NCBI RefSeq assembly: GCF_001625305.1
Contig: NW_017803954.1
Location: 2,486,764 to 2,550,763, forward strand
Source of the DNA: Branchiostoma belcheri
Lineage: Eukaryota > Chordata > Leptocardii > Amphioxiformes > Branchiostomatidae
Reading direction: 5' to 3'
DNA: 64,000 nt
Shown: positions 1 through 12,800 of the stretch, one piece after another
How the letters are laid out: every line of letters starts with the position of its first letter
How positions within the stretch are numbered: position 1 is the first letter of the stretch
The notes under the pieces: generated by a model
Told to the model about the DNA's origin: nothing
Seen by the model: the letters and a program-made list of their open reading frames with translations, nothing else
Databases searched by the model: none
Made by a program: the position numbers and the translations under genes

Positions 1-3000
1 CTTGACCCCATTTTAACGACACATCCTTCGATATTTGTACAGTTATCCTCGCCTTTCACGTTTAGGGAAGCTACGTAGACTGTCTGTGTCCAGTTTGCTA
101 AAAGGATTTCCTCGACTGAATGTCTCAGTAGATAGGATGTTGAATGGTTTTGACAAGAATTGAGGCAGTATCATGTCTCAGTAGCTCTCAATAGCGCCGG
201 CACCCTTTGCGGGACCTTCTAAACGTTATTCACGAGAACCGGTGTGACTTTTACCAATCCCAGGACAGGTGTTCTATTGAATCCGGGGCTAAGATTAGAG
301 AAGTGGCCTCCTTGTTGCCCGCTCTTTTTGTCCCTCCCCCGTGTCCGCTATCAAAATACAAGCTTCTAAACATTTCATTACTTCTTGGGGAACAATGGCC
401 ATGGGGGTAAGCGGTGCTTTTCTTCCCACACAGAGGCACAGGGGCTTGATACAATTAAGAAAGCTGAAGAATTGAAAGGCAAGGGTAGTTGAGTGTCGCA
501 GCCTTTGGTATAGCTCAGGCCTATCAAAATACATGACCAGTGTAAACATTTCTGGGCTTTATTGTACTGAACTGTTCATGTACAACTGAGAAATTCTCAA
601 AATTTTTCGTTTTATAAGTTCATACCTATATGTTACTTATTTGTAAATGTACTGTGCTGGTCTTTGACGTTTTTGATCATCAGAAGATGCCGACTTTTAT
701 TCTTGCCAGTTATTTGTTTTTGTCCACTGATAAATTGAAAGCTATTGCTCATACAACGAGGTAATTAGTTGAGTTGTTTGTGTCCAGCTGTTTAGTAATA
801 TCGTCTTTCCGATTCTTTCCTTCCCTTTACACACTATTGAAGCTAGGAGAGCAAGGTCAGAGAACCTCTAACCCTAACTTTGAACTGTTAAGCAGTTAAA
901 GGCTATCATTGCACATCTGCAACATAAGAAGACTTTTCTTGTCTTTTCTTGTAGTTACCAGGCTATACAGGTAATGTACGGACATAAAACCACTACACCT
1001 CTGTACTTAGGGACATGATAGTAGTATTTTAAAAAGGAGTACAATGTCAGTAGTTTTATCTTGTTTCAACTGACACTGCACATACTGTGCTACGTTTTTA
1101 AAGGAATTACTACTAGTACTCTACCAATTGAAGGTATTATAAGGAACAATTACAAAATTGTTGGGTAAATACCCGATCCTCATTCAGTACTAGTGAAGTC
1201 TAAAGGTAAACCTTTCCGGAGATTACCTCAAAAATGGCCTTTAGCGCATCACATCAAGTATTCAAAGTTATGGCTTTGATGGTTTAGCTCTTTTGTCCCG
1301 ATGCAGACTTGAGCAAACAGACTGTGTGCTGCCAGTGTTGAAAACCAAATACATAAATTAGGTCCACCAAAACCAATGAATGGAGCAGGCATTCCTTAGC
1401 GGACTTCTGTGGATAGATACTTTCAGTGGAAAATAAACTTTAAGTCCTTTTCACTTTTCTCTCCTTTGATATCTCCAGGTTTGGGTTTGGATGTCTAGAC
1501 AGAATAATTTATGAGCACTGTAGACCATTTCCAACCCATCGTTTGATCTTCAATTGGTAAACCCACACATTACAGAAAAGTGGGATCATTTGTCTTCCAC
1601 TGCCTCGGAAAAAGAAGTTAAACGTAACTAAGTTAGAACTTGAAGACTAAGATGCTATATTCAGGATCTGTTGTCCATCCTTTTATTTTATTTTCATGTT
1701 ACATGTATCTGCTTATTAGCCCCTGGGCAAGAACTTGCATTGTTTCAACTGGTATTACTAGAAGAGGAATCCCGAGGTTTTAAAAAAGAAAAGTTGAAAT
1801 GCTGAAAGAAAATTCACAGTGTTATACTAGCGGTTACCCCACACGTACAAAGTTGGTTTAACCGCGTCTAGAGGACGGACGGGAGGTCCTGCTTTTAGTT
1901 TGAGGGAACAAAATGAAGCAAGCCTGACCTAAACCCTCCCTTTCATACCCTATCCAAACAGGCCTCCCCTCTAGACCTCGGGTTGAAATGTTTTGCATTG
2001 TCGTTGAACAAAGACCCGGCAACGATTTACTTAATTCCTGGCTGCGTATTCATTATATGTAACGTAATCAGCATGCTTAGCCCAAAGGCATTGCTGACTC
2101 ATGAATCATCCTCTGTGTTCGATGATTCTTTTGAATTTTCAGAAAGAGCAGAGATTTTGGGGAGCTCTAATATTTCAACGTGGAACTTTAGAGTAACAGA
2201 AGAAATATTTGGCACGCCCTGTCTGATCCCGAATCGAGATCTTTGATGTTCAATAATAATCTGATAACTGATACCGGTAAGCCAGATATTGTATGAAATT
2301 ACCATGATGGCAAATTTCGCTAATACATGTTCAAAAATAATTCCTCAAAAACTGTACACATGTCAGACACATATTATTTCCTTTGAAGATTTATAAGTAA
2401 AAGTAATGGAGAGGGAGTCAATGTAATAATTGTAAACATTTACAAACTGTGATTTTTGACTATGCTGCTAAAAAATGTGACAATCATTCTTACTTATGTA
2501 CACAAGTTCTAGATTTAGGCAGTTTCAACTATTCATTTACCAGCTAGTTGAATCCAGACTACAAAGATGTTTTGATTCTGCTTTCTTAAGCAGCTTGCTC
2601 TGACTGGTCGCTGCTTGATACATACAGAAGGGTGGAATTTAATTACTATGTTATTATTGCCGGGGAATGACAGTCATTCATGCAATGATGAGGAGTAATT
2701 TTAGGGTTGCCTCCGCACTGGTTAACGTGTGGGACGTGCTGCAAGGTTACATGTACTTGCCACGGAAGTTATTCCTTATAGAGCTTGAGAAGGCACTGTT
2801 GTCCCAAATGTTTCAAATATTAAACCCGAACATAAAAGTACTGTGAAAAAAATCAGGAATTGCAATGCAATACTTTGTATCGTGTACAATTGTTCTGCGA
2901 TGAAGTTATTATTATACAGGCAGCCAAGGCTACACACTAAACACCTCCACACCTACAGCACGTCACTTCTGACCCAGAACAACCCTCCTGATAATTCACC

Positions 3001-3932
3001 TGTAATTAATGTGCCTTCCCTGAGGGGGGAGGATCACTAGCGCCTGTTAGGCGGGCGGGATTAGACAACACATCCACACCTCAATGGTGACTGCAGGTTC
3101 CAATCTGTTTGATGTGGGCAGTTGAACTGTGAGAGGGACCCGCCAATTATAACCAACCACCAGCCCTGCAGCAAACTCCATTGTACACTTAGGACTAAGG
3201 ATGTAGAATATCTACCCGCAACCTTTGATCATTCTAAGATCCCTATAAAAATATCTGCAGGCCCTTCAGGACATGTAAGCCAATAATCCTGGACAGATAA
3301 AAGGGAAGAAGATAAGAATTGGCTTCCGCATATCAAATTTAATGTTGATATCTGTAGATGATTTGACAGATAAGAAGTGAAAGGCGATTAATGGTTTCTT
3401 CTCTTGTCATTGTACTGAAAATATGATAATCAGGTGTCAGTCCTTTTTGATGATCGGATTTGCATGTTTTCCCATGGCTTAAGTTGGCTAAATTATCCAC
3501 AAGAAATTCTAAAATTGGAATCAAACCAATCTAAGAGGACCTCTTGCAAACTGTAGCTTCCTGTATATTGAACCTACAAACACACTTTGATACTAAAAGT
3601 AAAATGGAAGCTCAATTTTTGAATTGATCTATGGTAAGTTTATGTAGATCAAAAAGTAACATTACAGAGGGAATTATTCTCCTCTGGCCTAATATACACT
3701 GACTATCACTCCAGCTGCGGCATGGCTTCAAAATCAGGACTTCAAAAGTCTTCCCACAGATGCCCCCATTACCCCCTGGAGAAATAAACTGCAATTCTCT
3801 TTTGGCCAGATGGGCCAGAGGAAGGATCCCTGGCTTGCCTTTTGGTCTAGACATGCTCTATCTTTCAACACCTGTTCAGGCTGGCTACTAATTCTAGTAA
3901 TACTGTAAATCACACTGCACTTATATATAATT

Positions 3933-4062
3933 CAAGGGGAAAAAGCAACATGTGGGCCCCATTTCGTCAATGTACCGTATGAATGCTATCATTAAATAGT
4001 AGCAAGGGGAAAACAATATGTGGGCCCTTTTATCAACATACCCTATGAATTCAATCATTTGG
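3933..4062 (+). repeat. Tandem duplication, 70-bp period
   Basis: Two diverged copies start CAAGGGGAAAA at 3933 and 4003. Both contain TGTGGGCCC and then CTATGAAT or GTATGAAT followed by ATCATT. Confidence 0.65.
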
Positions 4063-4673
4063 AAAGAAAGCTTCTTGTACCAAGGGCATAACAAGGATGA
4101 GACTCTCTTGTGTTATGTTTCATGCTGGTGTTCAGGCTCTGACCCGATTTCTCCAAACCAAGGAAAAGCAATTAGTTCAGCCAAAGCTAGTTTTGATTTG
4201 AAATATTATCCAGACCTTTTCCACAGCAGAAAATTAGGCCCCCTTGGTCCAATTAGCAGGGGGCAAATCTTCAGCATCAGTGGTCCAGAAACTGCTCTCC
4301 AACAGTTTCTGTCTAACAGGGGCCTCTGGGAATTTCGCTGTTAACTTAAAAACTGTCCTTGATGCTTGTCAGTTTGAAATTCAACAGTTTTTAGATTGAG
4401 ATCATAATGATGCACTGTAATGATGAAACTTCTTTTTTAGTCCAACATAGCCAGTTGCATTATGATATCCAAAGATTCACACATGTAGCTATCTAATGAG
4501 GTAAAAAACTCATCTTTAAACAGATTATGCATAATATACAGGGGTATATGATATGATAACTTGGAATGAAAGAAAATATTTACATAACGTCTTATTCTAT
4601 TCTTTTTCATACTTTACATGTCATAATAGGGACAATCCTTTTTTTTGCTTTTTGAAAATATATTGGTGTCTCA

Positions 4674-4701
4674 AGGAGGTTTAATATTTTTAACCTCCTT
4701 G
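4674..4701. repeat. Short perfect inverted repeat
   Basis: AAGGAGGTT and AACCTCCTT are perfect inverse copies around a ten-base AT-rich loop. It may be the remnant of a small inverted-repeat element. Nothing indicates a terminator, since this is eukaryotic noncoding DNA. Confidence 0.5.
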
Positions 4702-5929
4702 GTTATCTCATTTTTAATCAGAATCCTTCCAAAATGTACAGGGAGTACCAGACTCTGCAGCCCTCCTGCCCCCCTATGTGGCTGTATAAACACCAAACAG
4801 GTGGTGTTGTCACTCCTTCCCAGAATCCTTCAGCCGTGACCAAAGAATTGTTGGGGTCCAATTCTGGCCCAATGGAAATCGATTATGAAGTGCACATTAA
4901 TGAGAAAATGGTGGGAGTTAATGGTACCCTGGGGAAGGTGGGGGATGCCATGTTGCCCCTGCACATGCCCCTATTTGTAATATTTCAAAGCACCCATGCT
5001 GCCATGTCGGAACATGGTCACAGGTCATTGTGTTGAAAGAGTGTTGGAACAATGGAGCACATGTTGGAATATTGTTAGAGCTCTTCAGAAACGTAATGAA
5101 GGTCACAGATTATACGGTGCCTTTACAAGAATTAGTGAAATAAAACTTCATTGGGCACTCTTCCCCTATCCCTTTTCCTTGTCTGAAATTCTACAGCAGA
5201 TTGTCTTATCACAATCCATGTATGATTTTTAACAAAAATTGGTCGTGATTGATGAACTGATAGTATGTGTATTGCCTAAAACTAGAAAATTTCCATAAAG
5301 ATATACTACATCAGGTCAATGTATCAACTATTTATGAATGTTAGATCCCAACTTTGAAATAATTCTTTGATACTTGCTTTCAAGAGAAATCATTAGAAGT
5401 TGGGAGACTTTGAATCATGCCGGTAATGTCGGCGTTTCAAAGGCTGTGCCCTCGCGTGCATCAATCTACATCAAAATGCACATCCATTCATTAATCCTAA
5501 CGGGCAACTATTAATTGTCTGTGACCCATTTGATGTGGACAAAGGAACCCTGCTACCCATCTGCTGCCCAGCGACCACCTCTACTGTTTCACAAATTTCA
5601 CTTCATTTAGAGTTAGCCACCTGCCAGGAAAATTATCCAGCCTTTTGGGAGAGTCCCGTTCTGTTTCCATAACTACTGATCCTCCCTGGAATGTGATTTC
5701 AGGGAAATGAAAGTGACAAGCTTGATGGCATCCCAGTTAGACTGTGACTTACTATACTCCTAACTTATCGGTACTTGTACTAGATGAACCTTGGTAAACA
5801 TAACCCAGATAGCATGCATTTTACCAAGGACATCATTACATAGAATGTCTCTTTTTTTCTACCTCCATGATTTTACAGACAAGCAATTTTACAAATTGCA
5901 AGCAACAATCTGTTGGATGTGGACACTTA

Positions 5930-6137
5930 CTTTTTTACAGTTTTCTTTCTCTAACGGTTCTGAAGTTTTGCTTTATTCACAATTTTTATACAGTACTTTT
6001 CTTCCTCTTACAGTTTCTGAAGTTATGAATTATGCAGAGTTTTTACAGTTTTCTCTCTCTTACACTCTTACAGTTTCTAAAGTTATGCTTTATTCACAGT
6101 TTTTCCAGTTCCTTCTCTGAAGTTGTGGTTTATTCAT
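5930..6137 (+). repeat. T-rich tandem repeat, about 55-bp unit, roughly four copies
   Basis: Units share TTACAGTTTCTGAAGTTATG and then TTTATTCACAGTTTTT. Copies start near 5953, 6007, 6067 and 6115, with substitutions and one inserted CTTACA. The open frame across it (5791-6120) only reflects the repeat. Confidence 0.6.
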
Positions 6138-6695
6138 TCCAAATATGGCAGGAAGGAGAGATGTAAACTGTCTTTATTGTTTGGTGATTGTCATATACTT
6201 ATTAATCAATAGTGGCAAAGCTCCTGCTGTGCCTCTTTACTCTGATTCTCCCTGCAGTCAATAGACCCATGCATGTGTTTATTCAGGAGGGGTTCAGGTT
6301 GACTGGGAAGGTGACAATCACTGCTGTTTCATTTCCACTTAGCGAGAAATGAATAAACCATGTCATCACATCGTTGTCACCATGGCATGATATGTGGTCC
6401 ATTAGTGGTGCCCTCCCTGATTTCTTTCATTTCAAGTCACGACCCTGCCTGGAATACTTATGCTGGTTTTCCATTACTTGTATTAAAGATGCATGAATTC
6501 ATGGTCAGGGTGTCTCATTATATTAAGTGGTGGATTAAGAATAAAGTCTTGAAAATACTGGCTGCAATGCTAACAGGATATATTTGCGATGGTGTCATCC
6601 ACAGCTAAATTCACTGTACATCTGGGATATACGTACTACTACAAATAGTTCCTTTTCATCTAAAGCATTTGTCGAAATTCAACTCAAAGAGATGG

Positions 6696-6829
6696 TACTG
6701 TAACGTTAATTTATTTTAACTTCATGGAACTTAATCTTCATGGTGGCAGAAGATGGGGAGGGAGATGAAAGACAAATGATTTGATAACAGTAATAAATTC
6801 ATGGAGTGAAAAAGTCAAGAATTACAGTA
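6696..6829. mobile_element. Tc1/mariner-type MITE, diverged copy
   Basis: It starts TACTGTAACGTTAAT and ends AAGAATTACAGTA, with TA at both borders. The interior has TTCATGG motifs reminiscent of the copies at 45885, 55704 and 63253. It is 134 bp and has no open frame. Confidence 0.45.
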
Positions 6830-9800
6830 ATCAGAAGGAAGGGGGTTAAAAATGTCACAGACTGCCCCCTCTGAGGTTTGAAATGGAATAGCCTGCAGTG
6901 TCCAGTAGTTGAAAGAAAAAGGCATGTTGAGCAGGTGACAGCAACATGCAGGTAATCTTATTAAACCCAGGAGAGGGGTTAGATGGGGGGGATTGAATTT
7001 GAGCTCCATGATGAATTGGTTACCTCTTCTCCAAACAAAAATCCTTTCATACAAGCAGAGCTCCAGCCTGGTTGCTAATCATGTGTGTGATTTTGTTTCT
7101 GTAATCCTCCCTTTCTTGTCCTGTAGCTCTTAAGAAAGAATCAGACAAATTGATTTTGACAAATTTTTAGAATCATACCCTTCTTATAACAGCAATGCCT
7201 TTGAAATGTATATACATATTTTCACGCATGTAGTCCTTTGTATTTGTCTGATCTACTTTTTTCGGTCATTTCCGACCTTCATTCTCTGCTTTCTCTCTGA
7301 GTTCTTTTGTGCCAGTCTCTGCCCCAAACTGCAGACTGTCACGATACCAAATCTTCTCCCACCAACACCAACACTGCCGGGCTTACCGTCTAAGCCACAG
7401 GCTTTTCAGTCTAGGTTACAACACAAACTTGGTGTTACCATGCAGGGGTATGGAAATCATAGTACATTAAATTTTGTTCTATCCTATACTGCTATCCTAT
7501 ACTATTCACCATGGTCATTTGAAATATATGATTTTTGTGTTCTGAATCATGGAACATAGCATTTCATGTTAGCCTCTGGAATCAGGAGGAATAGACTGGG
7601 ATCATAGATTCATACAATCTAATTTGTTCTAAAGATAATAGCATAAAATCATGGGTAAAGCAATGTTGATATCTCATAACATTTCTCAGTTTCATGTTTT
7701 TCTGAATTCACTGTGTCTGCAGTGAACCATTCAAGATTTTTTACTCCAATTTTTTTTGTCTTGACAGCTGTTATTTCACAGGGTAGTTTTGACATACAAT
7801 CCTCTGCCTTTCCAAGAATGTAGCAATGTACCCTGCTATTTGGTGACTTAAGCCACAACCTTTCTAAACTGATACAATGAAAAATAAACTGTCTCGCACC
7901 AAGGCCTTGAGGATAATGCACTAAGCTTTGCCATATGTGACTGGGGATCAAAACAATACATGCCTTTAGGTGCAGATTCCCCCTCGTTTTCCGTGGTTTA
8001 TAAATTAAATTTTTATCATGTAAACAGAAATAATTTTAGCTAGTCTTCAGACAGGTATTTTAACAAAAGCCTCCTCATTTGTTAGAACAGTTCAAGTGAA
8101 TTGTACAACGACAGTTTAGTACTATCTACTGTACTATCTGATGTCTGAAATTTCTGGGAGAAATGAAAGAAAACAGGTGTATCTAATTCCGTAAGTCGTA
8201 AATCTGAATCTTGTTTAGGAAGGACAGAGAGCAGCGGAAAAGGGCAGCAAAAGAATGTGGCCACAGTGCCCTCGCCTGTCCCAAACGTAACTTTCCCACC
8301 CTCAAGATCAGCCCAGATGACATTGGGATTACACTTGGTGAAACCTGGCAGACCAGAGTGGATACAGCTGAGATTTTCTGGCTGTACCTGATCTTCAGTC
8401 TTGGATGGTTGCCGTGGTAACGAGAATCCAGTCTTGAGACTATCCATCAGTGTTACAAAGCATGCATTGTGTGGTCGGAGGAAAAATAAGATCTGAAGCT
8501 GCCTGGATGTTTGATGATATGAACAAAAGTTTAAGTATTTAAAAAGTCTCTTTGTAGGCATCACAGATGATAACAAAACAGCTAAAAGGAAAAGTGATAT
8601 AGACCAAAGACACAATATGATGTCCTTGTATAGACATATCTTCATCTTCATGTACTTGACATTTCCAGATACAAATTTGTGATGTCTTTTGAACCCTTGA
8701 ACCACAGCTTATACATGTACATTGTAGATACAGTTTTTTCAAATACCTTCCAAGAAACAAAAAGAATATCACCTTTCTTAGGTCTCAATAAGAGGTCAAT
8801 GACCTTAAGAAAATCTACCAACAAGTATACTTTTCTTCACTTTGTTATACCAGTTGTTTTCTCATAGTAAAGAGGTCATTTCTGGATGAACTGTAACAGG
8901 CCATCTAAGTCTTCTAGAATAAACATTTACATGTTGTTTTTGTTGTCTTTTGAAGACCTGGGCCCAAAATGTCATACCCAACTCACAAAGCCAGCCGACA
9001 GGTATGCTTGTGTCCGTTAACTGGTTGTGTTCTCAGGTGTGCAAATCCTGTCCTTTCATCGCTCCTTCATGGGTAATTAAGAAGCAATGGAGATGTCTTG
9101 GGAGATGACGGGTGACCACCTTCACCCTTGTGTGCCCAGGAATCACCATAGCTGGTTTAACTCAAGTGGGGAGGGCTGAGCTGCCTGAGGACAGCAGCCA
9201 TTAGATGGAGCTGTACCATGAAGGGCACAACCTTGTGTGTTCTGAGGTCATTAACTTCTTTGTAAGAAACCTCAACAAGGAAAACATTTAGCCAAAGATT
9301 AATTGTTTATTCTTTAAGAAATGTTAAGTGGTTGTGATGTCGTAACTACTTCTATCAAACAGAAACAAGTTGTTTCTGACGAAAGAAAAACCTTGTCATG
9401 TGGGTAGTTGAAATTCATGCCAGTATTTCCCTTGAAAATTGTTTGACATGTTTTATGATTAGAAAATGGAGGGGCTCTTTGGTTTTTACACCTTTTATAT
9501 TAGAAACTCTATCTATAATTACATTGTAGGAAGATGCACATCAAAGAGGAACTTCACTGTGTATACTGTAGCTGTGAAGAAAGATGTACATGTATGTTGG
9601 TTGGGAAGTAACTTTTAAAATGTCATTATGGTGTCAAATTTTGCTTTAGTAGGCCTGTAATCAATCAAAAACGTGAATGTTAAATAGGGGCTGTTTGAGA
9701 GGTGGGTGTGGCAACCTTCCAAATACCATGAAGGTCGGCTCTAATGATGGAGGTAGGAACCTTGGACACCTGAGAACCCTGCTGGGGGATAAAGTAACAT

Positions 9801-12800
9801 AAAACCCGCTTTTGAGTAACAAAGCTTATTGTCACATATTAACTGGTCATTAAAAAAAAAAAACTCAGTGGAGTCAGCAAATTTCCTCTTTTCTCAAATT
9901 AAATTAAATACAACATGTAAGTACAGGTGAACGGAGAATTGATGGGCCTGAGTTCTACACAAACAAATATTGACTTTTAACTCCAGGAAAGGCTCTGTGA
10001 GTCATCTACATGTATCTGCTTCTTAGGTTGGAATCTACTGTAATTATGCTGATACAAATGCCAAGCAGCACTGTAACAATAAGACCAGTCTTCCCACAGT
10101 CCTTCTCTCTCCCCTATGACATCACAGTGTGCAGATTAGATTTTGTGGCTCATTGAAACTCAATAGACAGATAAAAACCCTGATAAGATAGTAACCTGAC
10201 CCAAAGGTAGATACATGTCTGTTGTCCTTGACACCCAAGCAGGACCAAGCTAACACTATCCCCCTTGTTGACACCATCTATCATTACTTAGTGAACAATG
10301 TGGATATTTCATAATGCCATAAGTGGCGTAGGCAGGTTTGTGGAAGGGTTCAGGGGTGGGGTCAATTGTGTTCTCCATGACAGATCGCTGCTTTTGAAGT
10401 TTGAAATTGACTGATAACAGTGATAAGGGGCCCTTTCTCTGTTCACACCTATTGATACTTCAAATAAAGAGGTTAAAAATCAAGAGGCATCTTGACTTTT
10501 AACCTGCTTGCTTCCAATTAGTGACAAAATTTTTGTTCTCCATGGAAGCAATTTGCATGTTCCCTCTCCCAGAGCAAATACAAATTCTGGTAGCATAAAC
10601 CAAGGTCCCAAAGAAACAAAGATCTTTAAATATGATGCTATATATAAATGGTTGGTTCCATTGTAGCAAGCCTATCAATTTGACTACCTGTTCATTTCAG
10701 TTTCCTGTTGGTAACCTGTAATCTGTACTAGTCTGCATGAAAAAGTTTCAATGTTGATTGTAGACCAACTTGTCCATGACACGTCTTATCACTGACATAT
10801 ACAATCTCTGGCATGGGGCCATCTTCCTGTACACGCCTCTAAGGAATGTTTATCAAGATAAGATTAAGGCTTCTTGAAAGAAAGTGGAAGTCTTCAAACT
10901 ATAGCAATCATCATTTATTCTCCTGTCTCTTGTCAGACCTGTTTGCCTGTTACATCTGTGAGGAAAACCCTGAAATATACCTGTGCTGTGAATAAGCACT
11001 CATAATACAGCTGTATTCACCCAAAAAGTTTCAGTTACCTACATATCTGTACCCACTGTATATTTACAAAAAAGTACAGGTATGCATTTTGTTGTTGTTA
11101 TAAGTTTGTGCTGCATAATATGTACAGGCATCAACATACTCAATGAATTATAATACTTGTACCTGTACTTGTGCACAAATTTGAATACAAAGTTACAGCT
11201 GCCCACCCCAATTTACAAAATATTGTACACATTGATTCTATTAATATCACTTTCCTCAGACATCTCACCATTGTTTGCCCATAGCATGCAGTAAGTGGCC
11301 CCTACAAGCCCTTAGTATCATTTACTGAGTAAACAAGTATTAAGAGTGGCTGAAAAACATTACATGTTGTTAAAGTTCGGAGGAACAAACTTAATGTTAC
11401 CAGTAACATTTTAGTTACATGCTGCAAATTTCCTGCAATTGACGGAAGAACGGGTGCTGGGTAGAGTCCTGTGCAGCTGTAAGAACAGGTGTTTGGTTAC
11501 CAGTCAGGTGGCACAACAGGAAGGAAGTGAGATTCTACCACAGATTGTATTCACTTGCAGGGATGGACAGGACAGATGTCCTGCGGAACGTTAGATGTGA
11601 TGGATCATAGGTGATACCCCTGTGTACCTGGTATTGTTTACAGGTAAACAGTGACCAAACAGGAGACCATGACTACAAGCATCTACAATGGAACCAAAAA
11701 CAGGGCTTTTGTTTAGCCAAGCGGTTGTTTGCTTTCTTTACAAGTTTTGAAAACTGGTGTTGTTTGTAAATTGTAGCCTGTAGATACAAAATATAGTGCC
11801 TAAGGTATATAAATGGTGTGCCACTTGGTATTTTCAACAAACAAGTCCTTATTGCATGTACATCTCTAGATCTTGTTTTAGGTAGTTTGAAATTTATGGT
11901 TGGCCATTAGCTAGTAGGTTTATTTCCTGCCATTGGCATTATAGTTATGTCCTTGATTGTAATGATATACACTTGAATGTCCTTGGTTTCACAAGTTCCA
12001 ATGGCAGCAATGCACAAGCCCTACATTTCAGATCTTATCCAGACCCATGTGGGCCTGTTCCTGAAAGGTCAGATGCAGCCATGGGGTAATCAGTTAGAGA
12101 TGGCAGAAACCAACAAATCTTCTGCAAGGCCGTGGGCTTGGTCTGCGTGCCTTCCGTTTTGGGAGAGTTGGCCTTGCAAGGGTGAGGGTTAGAACATGTT
12201 TTTTTGGCACATTGCAATGATGGATAGAATCTAGTTAGTTGGTGGCAGACATGATGGCAACAGGAGAAAGAAGTAAATCAGTGGTGTTGAGAGTTTGCCA
12301 ACATGAGAAGACAGGCACAGTGAGTTACAGAGAATGACAGTTGATGAAATTAAGGTGCATCATGACAGTTTTATGACTTTTAGTGACATGATTAAGGTTA
12401 TTTATCTAGAGAAAGATCACAAAAAAAGACAACAATCGTTGAAGAGAAAACTGAATGATTTTAAAGTTTATTAGGATCACCTGTGAGAAATGCCATCATG
12501 TCTGTCCTAGCTTTTTATATAAAGTGTGTCTTCCTAGACCTGCTCTCCCCTGCTGGGGGTCAGAATAGCACATTCCTCCCCTCCACCTTTCTAGCCACAA
12601 ACTCATCAATTTGTTATTGGGGATGGAAGAAGTAGGCAGCTTTGAACAATCAGAGGTTTCAGGCTTCCAGGAAGCATTTGAGTTTTTCATCAAGTCATTG
12701 GAATAATAGAAGTGACCGTAAGTCATACTTTATTCTGGACTAGGACAGAAACTGCAGGGCTGGAGGGTCTTTCATGCTTTCCTGCCATTCTGCCTGTCAA

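Noticed and set aside
8082-8705. 207-codon open frame on the minus strand
   Set aside because: It has no recognisable domain and low-complexity, random-looking content. Its overlap with a 69-codon plus-strand frame suggests chance.
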